Positions 1-5,011 of a stretch of DNA of 6,386 nucleotides are shown in pieces. The notes below the pieces were generated by a model that saw nothing but the letters and a program-made list of their open reading frames with translations, was not told the DNA's origin and did no database searches. Position numbers and translations under genes: made by a program. Each line of letters starts with the position of its first letter. Position 1 is the first letter of the stretch. This DNA is from Yimella sp. (GTDB taxonomy: Bacteria; Actinomycetota; Actinomycetes; Actinomycetales; Dermatophilaceae): NCBI GenBank assembly GCA_030150425.1, contig JASLFY010000087.1, positions 1-6,386 on the forward strand, read 5' to 3'.

Positions 1-432
1 CGGTTCGACCACTCCAACATCTTCCTGATCATCGCCGGCACCTACACGCCGTTCGCGCTCACCCTGCTGCCCGAGCAGCGGTGCATCGAGCTGCTGCTGG
101 TGGTCTGGATCGGCGCCCTGCTCGGCGTACTGTTCCGCATCTTCTGGGTCGGCGCACCGCGCTGGCTGTACGTGCCGATCTATGTCGCGCTCGGCTGGGT
201 CGCGGTGTTCTTCTGGGGCGACCTGATGAAGCACGGCGGACCGGCGATCTGCGCGCTGCTCGCCGCCGGCGGTCTCTGCTACACCCTCGGCGCCGTCGTC
301 TACGGCACCAAGCGCCCCGACCCCTCCCCGACCTGGTTCGGGTTCCACGAGATCTTCCACGCGTTCACCCTGGCCGGGTTCACCTGCCACTACGTCGCGG
401 CGATGCTGGCGGTGTTCAAACCGACGCCCTGA
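1..432 (+). CDS. trhA: Hemolysin III / TrhA family membrane protein, C-terminal part (5' end outside window)
   Basis: The frame is open from base 1 and ends at TGA 430-432, giving 143 visible residues; full-length family members are usually about 200-240 residues, so the N-terminal part lies to the left. The fragment opens with the conserved RFDHSNIF segment, followed by IAGTYTPF, and later has the HEIFH motif (H116, H120) and a final histidine in CHYVA (H130). These histidines and the early Asp-His are the hallmark of the PAQR/CREST superfamily, which are multi-helix membrane proteins thought to bind metal. At least four to five hydrophobic segments are visible, for example around residues 6-22, 28-47, 56-73 and 80-100. 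The name comes from a Bacillus cereus protein with reported hemolytic activity; a role in membrane-lipid or membrane-energetics homeostasis is likelier here. It is convergent with the small membrane gene at 463-669. The family call is secure, the biological role is not. Confidence 0.9.
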   Translation, partial: RFDHSNIFLIIAGTYTPFALTLLPEQRCIELLLVVWIGALLGVLFRIFWVGAPRWLYVPIYVALGWVAVFFWGDLMKHGGPAICALLAAGGLCYTLGAVVYGTKRPDPSPTWFGFHEIFHAFTLAGFTCHYVAAMLAVFKPTP

Positions 433-440
433 TCAGGGCG
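425..440. terminator. Perfect 16-bp palindrome across the trhA stop, possible bidirectional terminator
   Basis: CGCCCTGATCAGGGCG is a perfect palindrome containing the trhA stop codon (TGA 430-432). As RNA it gives a 6-bp stem with a GATC loop. An alternative stem pairs 425-434 with 461-469, which spans the stop codon of the convergent gene. No U-run follows on either strand, so this is a weak terminator call; its position between two convergent genes supports it. Confidence 0.45.
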
Positions 441-462
441 CCGGCTCTCACCGGGTGGCGGA

Positions 463-669
463 TCAGGCGTCGTCGCGCCGGTCCTGCTCGCCCTCGCCGT
501 CAGCGGTGGGCGTGGACTCCTCGCGCTCGCGGTCGGACTCCTCGAACCGCACCTTGCGCAGGTGGCCGTTCATGCTGCGGAACAACACCCAGCAGGCCAG
601 CCCGAGGGCGAACAGAATGATGAATCCCCAGATGCCGGCAGTGACGTTGGTCGCCTCGGTCCCCGGCAT
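463..669 (-). CDS. Small single-pass membrane protein downstream of mca
   Basis: This is a 68-residue protein. ATG is at 669-667 and follows GGGAGG (682-677), a strong Shine-Dalgarno sequence 7 nt away. The start overlaps the mca stop by one base (TGATG), so translation is probably coupled to mca. Residues about 11-32 form one hydrophobic helix (GIWGFIILFALGLACWVLF). The remainder is highly charged: a basic stretch just after the helix (RSMNGHLRKVR) and then a Glu/Asp/Arg-rich tail. The positive-inside rule suggests the N-terminus is outside and the tail is cytoplasmic. I recognise no named domain. Its position matches the small membrane protein after mca in mycobacteria (Rv1083, from memory). 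Function is unknown; coupling suggests a role alongside Mca, for example tethering or regulation, but that is inference. A longer reading of the same frame upstream is antisense-like within mca and was not used. Confidence 0.8.
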   Translation of the reverse strand: MPGTEATNVTAGIWGFIILFALGLACWVLFRSMNGHLRKVRFEESDREREESTPTADGEGEQDRRDDA

Positions 670-1613
670 CAGCGGGCCTCCCGCGTCTTCACGTCGTTGA
701 CGACCAGTGCGGCCGGCGGGCGGGTGGCCAACGCGTCGGCGGCCGCGGCGTCGCTCGGGATGCCGGCGAACAGGTCGTCCTCGTCGGCCGGCACCGCGAC
801 GTAGCTGGCCGCCAGGTCGAACTCCTCGGTCGGCCAGACCTCGGCCTGCTCGGCCGGGGTGAGCGCGAAGAACGAGCTGTCCGGGTCGATCTGGGTGGCG
901 TGGGCCAGCAGCGCCTGCTCCCGCTGGGCGAACCAGTCGGCGCACTGGATCCGGGTGGTGACCCGGCCGACCGGACGGTCCTCCCAACGCTCCAGCCAGT
1001 CGGCGAACGGCGACTCCTGACCCTTGGCCAGCAGGCTCTCGTGCATCGCGACGATCTTGTCCTTGGAGAAACCGCGGTCGTAGTAGACCTTCAGCGGCTG
1101 CCACGGCTCACCGGCCGCCGGGAAGCGGTCCGGGTCGCCGGCCGCGCGGAACGCGGCCATCGTCACGTCGTGGCACATGATGTGGTCGGGGTGCGGGTAA
1201 CCGCCGTTCTCGTCGTACGTCGTCAGGACGTGCGGACGGAACTCGCGGATGACGCGTACGAGGGCCTCGGTGGTGACCTCCAACGGCTCCAGCGCGAAGC
1301 AACCGGCCGGCAGCGGCGGCAGCGGGTCGCCCTCGGGCAGACCGGAGTCGACGAAGCCCAGCCAGACGTGGTCGATGCCGAGCGCGGCCTGCGCGGCGGC
1401 CATCTCGCGACGACGTACCTCGGGCAGGTTGCGCTTGATCTCGGCGTCGTCCTGCAACTTCTTGTTGAGGATGTCGCCGCGCTCGCCGCCGGTGCAGGTG
1501 GCGACCATCACGCCGTGGCCGGTCGCGGCGTACTTCGCCATCGTCGCGGCTCCCTTGCTCGACTCGTCGTCGGGGTGCGCATGCACCGCGAGCAGTCGCA
1601 ACTGTTCCGTCAC
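669..1613 (-). CDS. mca: Mycothiol S-conjugate amidase (Mca)
   Basis: Mca is a cytoplasmic zinc amidase that cleaves mycothiol S-conjugates into a mercapturic acid, which is exported, and glucosaminyl-inositol, which is recycled into mycothiol. The protein has 314 residues. The LmbE/PIG-L fold motif HAHPDDE is at residues 11-17: H13 and D16 are zinc ligands and D15 is the likely catalytic base. The second motif, HPDH (141-144), supplies the third ligand, H144. CTGGERGD (40-47) and LGFVDSGLP (85-93) are typical of Mca. The paralogue MshB shares the fold, but the overall length, the GYPHPDH context and the extended C-terminus fit Mca better. The start is GTG 1613-1611, with GAGGTGG (1625-1619) 5 nt upstream; longer in-frame starts lack such a site and run back through the divergent gene. 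The small membrane gene follows with a TGATG overlap. The upstream 64 bp are shared with the divergent DUF4307 gene; I see no convincing -10 for mca there. Confidence 0.94.
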   Translation of the reverse strand: MTEQLRLLAVHAHPDDESSKGAATMAKYAATGHGVMVATCTGGERGDILNKKLQDDAEIKRNLPEVRRREMAAAQAALGIDHVWLGFVDSGLPEGDPLPPLPAGCFALEPLEVTTEALVRVIREFRPHVLTTYDENGGYPHPDHIMCHDVTMAAFRAAGDPDRFPAAGEPWQPLKVYYDRGFSKDKIVAMHESLLAKGQESPFADWLERWEDRPVGRVTTRIQCADWFAQREQALLAHATQIDPDSSFFALTPAEQAEVWPTEEFDLAASYVAVPADEDDLFAGIPSDAAAADALATRPPAALVVNDVKTREAR

Positions 1614-1640
1614 TGATTCCACCTCGTCGTCAAGGCCGGA

Positions 1641-1677
1641 TCGGCACGCCCGATCAGCCCGGCCTATCCTCTCACTC
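1641..1677 (+). promoter_or_regulatory. Putative promoter of the DUF4307 gene, leaderless
   Basis: TATCCT (1665-1670) is a plausible sigma-A type -10 box. TCGGCA (1641-1646), 18 bp upstream, matches TTGACA at four of six positions. A start site about 7 nt after the -10 box falls at 1677, one base before the ATG. No purine-rich ribosome site lies before that ATG. Both facts point to a leaderless mRNA. Confidence 0.5.
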
Positions 1678-2040
1678 ATGCAGATTCCCGCCGCGCCCAC
1701 GTCCCAGCGGCGCTGGTGGGTGATCGGCGGAGTGCTCGTCGCGATCGGCATCGCCCTGGCGACCTGGTGGGGCGTCTCGGCCAGCCGCGGCATCTCCTGG
1801 GAACAGGCCCAGAACAAGGTCGTCAGCAAGACCCAGGTCGACGTCACCTTCGACGTGATCAACCAGAACGGCAAGCCGGTCACCTGCACCCTGATCGCGT
1901 ACGACCTCAACCACACCCAGGTCGGCAAGGTCGACGTACAGCTGCCGGGCAGCACCTTCCAGAGCACCCGCTACACCCGTTCGGTGCGCACCGCCGCCCC
2001 CGCCGTCACCGGCATGGTGGACCACTGCACGCGGCGCTGA
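1678..2040 (+). CDS. DUF4307-type single-pass membrane protein
   Basis: This is a 120-residue protein starting at ATG 1678. The first 12 residues are short and cytoplasmic (QRR just before the helix). Residues 13-33 form one hydrophobic helix (WWVIGGVLVAIGIALATWWG), and the rest is an extracytoplasmic beta-rich domain with the pattern VTFDVINQNGKPVTCTLIAYD. It holds two cysteines, one in that VTCTL segment and one near the C-terminus (DHCTRR), that could form a disulfide. The fold pattern and its position beside mca and greA match the actinobacterial DUF4307 family (Rv1081c-like, from memory). Biochemical function is unknown. It is transcribed divergently from mca with only 64 bp between the start codons, and reads towards greA. 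The start is supported by a -10 box ending 7 nt upstream rather than by a ribosome site; longer readings of the frame would run antisense through mca and were rejected. Confidence 0.85.
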   Translation: MQIPAAPTSQRRWWVIGGVLVAIGIALATWWGVSASRGISWEQAQNKVVSKTQVDVTFDVINQNGKPVTCTLIAYDLNHTQVGKVDVQLPGSTFQSTRYTRSVRTAAPAVTGMVDHCTRR

Positions 2041-2068
2041 TCAGGAAACAAGACCGCGCTGATCAGCG
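2035..2068 (+). terminator. Stem-loop terminator after the DUF4307 gene
   Basis: CGCTGATCAG (2035-2044) pairs perfectly with CTGATCAGCG (2059-2068) across a 14-nt loop. The stop codon TGA (2038-2040) lies inside the left arm. The right arm is also part of its own 12-bp palindrome (2057-2068), so two foldings compete. There is no clear U-run; it would be an actinobacterial-type terminator separating this gene from greA. Confidence 0.5.
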
Positions 2069-2111
2069 TTCGAGCAGCACTCAACAACCCCCACCGGATC
2101 CGTTCACTCGT

Positions 2112-2140
2112 GTGACATCGGGTGTGACCCGGCGTACAGT
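2112..2140 (+). promoter_or_regulatory. Putative greA promoter
   Basis: GTGACA (2112-2117) matches the -35 consensus at five of six positions. A 17-bp spacer leads to TACAGT (2135-2140), an acceptable -10 box for a high-GC actinobacterium. Transcription would begin near 2147-2150, giving a leader of about 92-95 nt before the greA GTG. Two copies of GTGTGAC (2110-2116 and 2122-2128) flank and overlap the -35 box. Confidence 0.6.
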
Positions 2141-2162
2141 GGATCTTTCATACGCATTCACC

Positions 2163-2207
2163 AGGTCTGGACTCCCGCAGGGGCGGGCGGTCCGGACCTC
2201 GAATTTT
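2163..2207 (+). promoter_or_regulatory. Structured greA leader: terminator-like hairpin
   Basis: AGGTCTGGAC (2163-2172) pairs with GTCCGGACCT (2190-2199), ten pairs with one G-U. Inside the loop CCCGC (2174-2178) pairs with GCGGG (2183-2187) around an AGGG tetraloop. The structure therefore stacks 10 and 5 pairs around a small asymmetric bulge. Four T residues (2204-2207) follow four bases after the stem. It lies between the predicted transcription start and the greA ribosome site, so it resembles an attenuator. Confidence 0.55.
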
Positions 2208-2229
2208 GAACACGGCGAGTGATCGCCAC

Positions 2230-2235
2230 GAGGAG
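2230..2235 (+). promoter_or_regulatory. greA ribosome binding site
   Basis: GAGGAG lies 6 nt before GTG 2242. It fixes the greA start against an upstream in-frame TTG at 2206, which has no such site and falls directly after the leader hairpin. Confidence 0.85.
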
Positions 2236-2241
2236 ACAACT

Positions 2242-2736
2242 GTGACCAGCACTTCCGAGGCCTCCGCGACCTTCCTCACGCAGGAGGCGTACGACCGTCT
2301 GAAGGCCGAGCTCACCCACTTGTCCGGCGAGGGCCGCCACGAGATCGCCAAGCGAATCGAAGAAGCCCGCCTCGAGGGGGACCTGAAGGAGAACGGTGGC
2401 TACCACGCCGCCAAGGACGAGCAGGGCAAGATGGAAGCCCGCATCCGCCAGCTCGAGACGCTGCTGCGCGGCGCGATCGTCGGCGAGAAGCCGGCCGACG
2501 ACGGTGTCGTCGAGCCGGGCATGGTGGTGACCGTCGAGATGTTCGGCGACACCGAGAAGTTCCTGCTCGGCAGCCGCGAGATCGCCGGCGACACCGACCT
2601 GGACGTCTACTCGGAGAAGTCGCCGATGGGCGCCGCCATCCTCGGCCACAAGAAGGGCGAGAGCACCTCGTTCGAGGCGCCGAACGGCAAGACCGTCGAG
2701 GTCAAGATCGTCGACGCGGTGCCGTACAACGGCTGA
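2242..2736 (+). CDS. greA: Transcription elongation factor GreA
   Basis: GreA inserts its coiled coil into the RNA polymerase secondary channel and stimulates cleavage of backtracked RNA, rescuing stalled complexes. The protein has 164 residues, the usual length. The N-terminal coiled coil covers about residues 12-80. Its tip carries GDLKEN (46-51), where D47 and E50 correspond to the acidic pair that positions the catalytic magnesium in E. coli GreA (D41 and E44). YHAAKDEQ follows. The C-terminal FKBP-like domain, from about residue 88, contains SPMGAAILGHKKGE, the SPxGxAxxG signature. GTG 2242 is the start because GAGGAG lies 6 nt upstream and the resulting length matches the family; the N-terminus (VTSTSEASATFLTQEAYDRL) aligns with GreA. 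It has its own promoter and a structured leader, and ends 15 bp before a strong terminator, so it is probably monocistronic. Confidence 0.97.
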   Translation: MTSTSEASATFLTQEAYDRLKAELTHLSGEGRHEIAKRIEEARLEGDLKENGGYHAAKDEQGKMEARIRQLETLLRGAIVGEKPADDGVVEPGMVVTVEMFGDTEKFLLGSREIAGDTDLDVYSEKSPMGAAILGHKKGESTSFEAPNGKTVEVKIVDAVPYNG

Positions 2737-2751
2737 GTCCACCGCACGTCG

Positions 2752-2786
2752 AAAGGGCCGCCTCCCGATCCGGGAGGCGGCCCTTT
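2752..2786. terminator. Strong bidirectional hairpin terminator between greA and the ABC permease
   Basis: AAAGGGCCGCCTCCCG (2752-2767) pairs perfectly with 2771-2786, a 16-bp stem with a 3-nt loop (15 pairs if the loop opens to 5 nt). It begins 15 bp after the greA stop and ends 19 bp before the permease stop on the other strand. The outer A-T pairs supply short U-runs in both directions, so it can end both convergent transcripts. Confidence 0.9.
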
Positions 2787-2805
2787 GCGTGTGCGTAGGA
2801 CGCGA

Positions 2806-3639
2806 TCAGTCGGCGACCGCCTTGCGGTAGGCGCGGGTCGACAGCGGCACGAAGATCAGCAGCAGCAACACCGCCCACCCGGCGGTGTAGAGCCACGGGT
2901 GCTCCAACGCCCAGGTGTACCGGGTCGCCTTGTCGACCGCGGCGTGGTCGCCGCCGCCGGTGAGGGCGTACAGGTTGCCGAAGCCCTCGCGGGCCGCCTG
3001 GGTGATCGTCGAGACCGGGTTCCATCCGGCGAACGCCTTGAGCACCGCGGGCATGTTCTGCGACGGGACGAAGGTGTTCGCGATGAAGGTGACCGGGAAG
3101 ATCACCATGAACGAAGCGTTGTTGACGACCTCCGGCGAACGCACCTTCAACCCGATGTACGCGAACATCCAGGACAGCGCGAACGCGAACAACAGCATCA
3201 GCAGGTAGGCACCGACCGCGCCGGTGAAGCTGCCGCGCAACCGCCACCCGATCAACAGGCCGGTCAGCGACATGACGATCAGCACGATCACGTTGTTCAG
3301 CACGTCGGTGAAGGTGCGGCCGAAGAGCACGGCGCTGGGATGCATCGGCAGGGTGCGGAACCGGTCGATCACCCCCTTCTTCATGTCCTCGGCCATCATG
3401 TAGCCGGTGATGGTGGCGCCGAAGATGATCGTCTGGGTGAAGATGCCGGCCATCATGAACTCGCGGTAGCCGGCCTGCACCCCGGCTCCGGCTCCGGCCA
3501 ACGAGCCGAAGACGTAGCCGAACAGCAGCACGAACATGATCGGCTGCAAGGTGGTGAAGACCAGCAGGTCCGGGACCCGCCGGATCTTCAGCAGGTTGCG
3601 CTTGGAGACGGCAGCGACATCACCGAGGAAGTCGTTCAC
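2806..3639 (-). CDS. ABC-2 type permease, DrrB-like
   Basis: This is a 277-residue integral membrane subunit of a drug/lipid-type ABC exporter. Six hydrophobic segments are visible: about 25-47, 61-83, 113-131, 140-164, 171-191 and 248-268. The loop EDMKKGVIDRFRTLPM (84-99) is the characteristic cytoplasmic segment of ABC-2 permeases that contacts the ATPase. The PVTFIANTFVPSQNMP segment (182-197) is the conserved DrrB-family motif before the last periplasmic region. GTG 3639-3637 overlaps the ATPase stop by four bases (GTGA), and GGAG (3651-3648) sits 8 nt upstream, so the two subunits are translationally coupled. A dimer of this protein with two ATPases would make a complete transporter. 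The substrate cannot be read from the sequence; daunorubicin is only the family namesake. The gene ends 19 bp before the shared terminator. Confidence 0.92.
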   Translation of the reverse strand: MNDFLGDVAAVSKRNLLKIRRVPDLLVFTTLQPIMFVLLFGYVFGSLAGAGAGVQAGYREFMMAGIFTQTIIFGATITGYMMAEDMKKGVIDRFRTLPMHPSAVLFGRTFTDVLNNVIVLIVMSLTGLLIGWRLRGSFTGAVGAYLLMLLFAFALSWMFAYIGLKVRSPEVVNNASFMVIFPVTFIANTFVPSQNMPAVLKAFAGWNPVSTITQAAREGFGNLYALTGGGDHAAVDKATRYTWALEHPWLYTAGWAVLLLLIFVPLSTRAYRKAVAD

Positions 3640-4625
3640 GCGATCTTCTCCGCGTTCTGCTCGTCGGCCTCGACGTCACCTTCGGTCTCCGCGCCGTGAC
3701 CGGTCAACGACAGGAAGGCGTCGTCCAGAGTCGGGCGGCGAATTCCGATGTCCTGCACACTGATTCCTTCGTCGTCCAGGCGGCGTACGGCCGCCAGCAG
3801 GGATTGGGTGCCGCCGTCGACCGGCATGATGACCTGCCGGGTCTGCCGGTCGACCTGCGGCGCCGTGGAGCCGACCGACGCGAGTGCCCGGGCGGCGTCG
3901 TCGATGCGGCCCTCGTCGGCGACGGTGATCTCCAACCGTTCGCCGCCGACCTGCGCCTTCAACTGGTCGGCGGTGCCCTCGGCGATGATCCTGCCTCGGT
4001 CGATCACGATGATGTTGTCGGCCAACCGGTCGGCCTCCTCGAGGTACTGCGTCGTCAGCAGCACCGACGCGCCGTCCTGGACGAGGGTGGTGATGACGTC
4101 CCACATGTCGCCGCGGCTGCGCGGGTCGAGTCCGGTGGTCGGTTCGTCGAGGAAGATGACCGGCGGCCGGGCGACCAACGCTCCGGCGAGGTCGAGGCGA
4201 CGTCGCATGCCGCCGGAGTACGTCTTCGCCGGGCGGTCCGCGGCGTCCTCGAGCCGGAACTGGGCCAGCAGCTCGCGGGCCCGGGCCTTCGCCTGGGCGC
4301 GGCCGAGGTGGTAGAGCCGGCCGACCATCTCCAGGTTCTCGAACCCGGTGAGGTACTCGTCGACCGCGGCGTACTGTCCGGAGACACCGATGCTGCGGCG
4401 CACCTGCTGCGCCTGGGTCGCGACGTCACCACCGGCGACGGTCGCGCGACCGCCGTCCATCGGGATCAGCGTGGTCAACATGCGTACGGTCGTGGTCTTG
4501 CCGGCCCCGTTCGGGCCGAGCACACCCAGCACACTCCCCTGCGGCACCTGCAAGGAGATCCCGTCGACGGCTTTCACCGCCTTGTAGTGCTTCACGAGGT
4601 TCTCGGCTTCGACGGCGACACGCAT
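3636..4625 (-). CDS. ABC transporter ATPase, DrrA-like
   Basis: This 329-residue nucleotide-binding subunit pairs with the permease next to it. Walker A is GPNGAGKTT (37-45), the Q-loop glutamine is Q84, the signature is YSGGM (136-140), Walker B is VIFLDEP (156-162) and the D-loop is GLD (165-167). The H-loop position holds Q193 (TTQYLEEAD) instead of histidine, a feature I recall from DrrA itself. After the catalytic domain a C-terminal regulatory region ends with PTLDDAFLSLTG (298-309), the conserved DrrA C-terminal motif, followed by a short acidic tail. ATG 4625-4623 has no Shine-Dalgarno sequence, but a CAGACT box ends exactly 6 nt before it, which would fit a leaderless mRNA. The permease start overlaps the stop. 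It may also receive readthrough from the metB unit, as the preceding stop is 71 bp upstream. Likely role: export of a hydrophobic metabolite or drug. Confidence 0.94.
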   Translation of the reverse strand: MRVAVEAENLVKHYKAVKAVDGISLQVPQGSVLGVLGPNGAGKTTTVRMLTTLIPMDGGRATVAGGDVATQAQQVRRSIGVSGQYAAVDEYLTGFENLEMVGRLYHLGRAQAKARARELLAQFRLEDAADRPAKTYSGGMRRRLDLAGALVARPPVIFLDEPTTGLDPRSRGDMWDVITTLVQDGASVLLTTQYLEEADRLADNIIVIDRGRIIAEGTADQLKAQVGGERLEITVADEGRIDDAARALASVGSTAPQVDRQTRQVIMPVDGGTQSLLAAVRRLDDEGISVQDIGIRRPTLDDAFLSLTGHGAETEGDVEADEQNAEKIA

Positions 4626-4631
4626 GGGCGC

Positions 4632-4664
4632 AGTCTGACAGCCGCACCGGACGACGACGTCCGG
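4632..4664 (-). promoter_or_regulatory. Inverted repeat and possible -10 box upstream of the ABC operon
   Basis: CCGGACG (4647-4653) and CGTCCGG (4658-4664) are perfect 7-bp inverted arms around 4 bp. On the minus strand CAGACT (4637-4632) could be a -10 box placing the start site on the A of the ATPase ATG. The repeat would then lie between the -10 and -35 positions, as an operator would. It could instead be a small terminator for the gene ending at 4697. The -35 region is poor. Confidence 0.35.
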
Positions 4665-4696
4665 CTGGTCGAACTCCTGACCGAGGCTTTACCTTC

Positions 4697-5011
4697 TCAG
4701 CTGCTCGCGATCGCGGCGGCGAGGGTCAGCAACGCACACGCCAGCACCAACCAGCCCCACAGCACCCGGGTCTGACCGGGACGGGACGGCAGCGGCGGCG
4801 GATTCTCCGCCGCCGGTCGCGCGTACGGCGAGGTGACGGTCGGCATCGGTTCGGCGTTCTGGTCGTACGGTCCGCCGGCGCGCGCCCGCTCCCAGCGCCG
4901 CATCAGTTCGACCTGCCGCTGGTGGTCCTCCCAACGGCGGACGTCGAGGGTGGCGGTCCGGAACAACGCGATCGCCCCGCCCCCGAGCAGGACCGCCACC
5001 ACCCAGAGCAT
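4697..5011 (-). CDS. Small two-helix membrane protein downstream of metB, function unknown
   Basis: This is a 104-residue protein I do not recognise. It has a hydrophobic N-terminal segment (residues 2-17), an Arg/Glu/Gln-rich amphipathic stretch (18-45, RRWEDHQRQVELMRRWERAR) that may be helical or coiled, a Pro-rich linker (55-79, including PPPLP) and a second hydrophobic helix at 83-102. With basic residues after helix 1 and before helix 2, both flanks of the middle region look cytoplasmic, so the protein is probably a hairpin with both ends outside. ATG 5011-5009 overlaps the metB stop by one base (TGATG) and has only a weak AGG upstream, implying translation by re-initiation after metB. 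Codon use resembles its neighbours. Coupling to metB is visible; any role in methionine metabolism is inference only. Confidence 0.75.
   Translation of the reverse strand: MLWVVAVLLGGGAIALFRTATLDVRRWEDHQRQVELMRRWERARAGGPYDQNAEPMPTVTSPYARPAAENPPPLPSRPGQTRVLWGWLVLACALLTLAAAIASS

Noticed and set aside
1614..1677. A mca promoter in the divergent gap, for example TTGACG (1633-1628, minus strand) as a -35 box
   Set aside because: The matching -10 would lie inside the mca coding region, downstream of its GTG.
1614..1967. Extended mca reading frame running upstream of GTG 1613
   Set aside because: It runs antisense through the DUF4307 gene, lacks homology, and the HPDDE motif falls at the standard position only with the GTG 1613 start.
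2206..2241. Longer greA starting at TTG 2206
   Set aside because: No ribosome site before it and it abuts the leader hairpin; GTG 2242 has GAGGAG at 6 nt and gives the usual 164-residue length.
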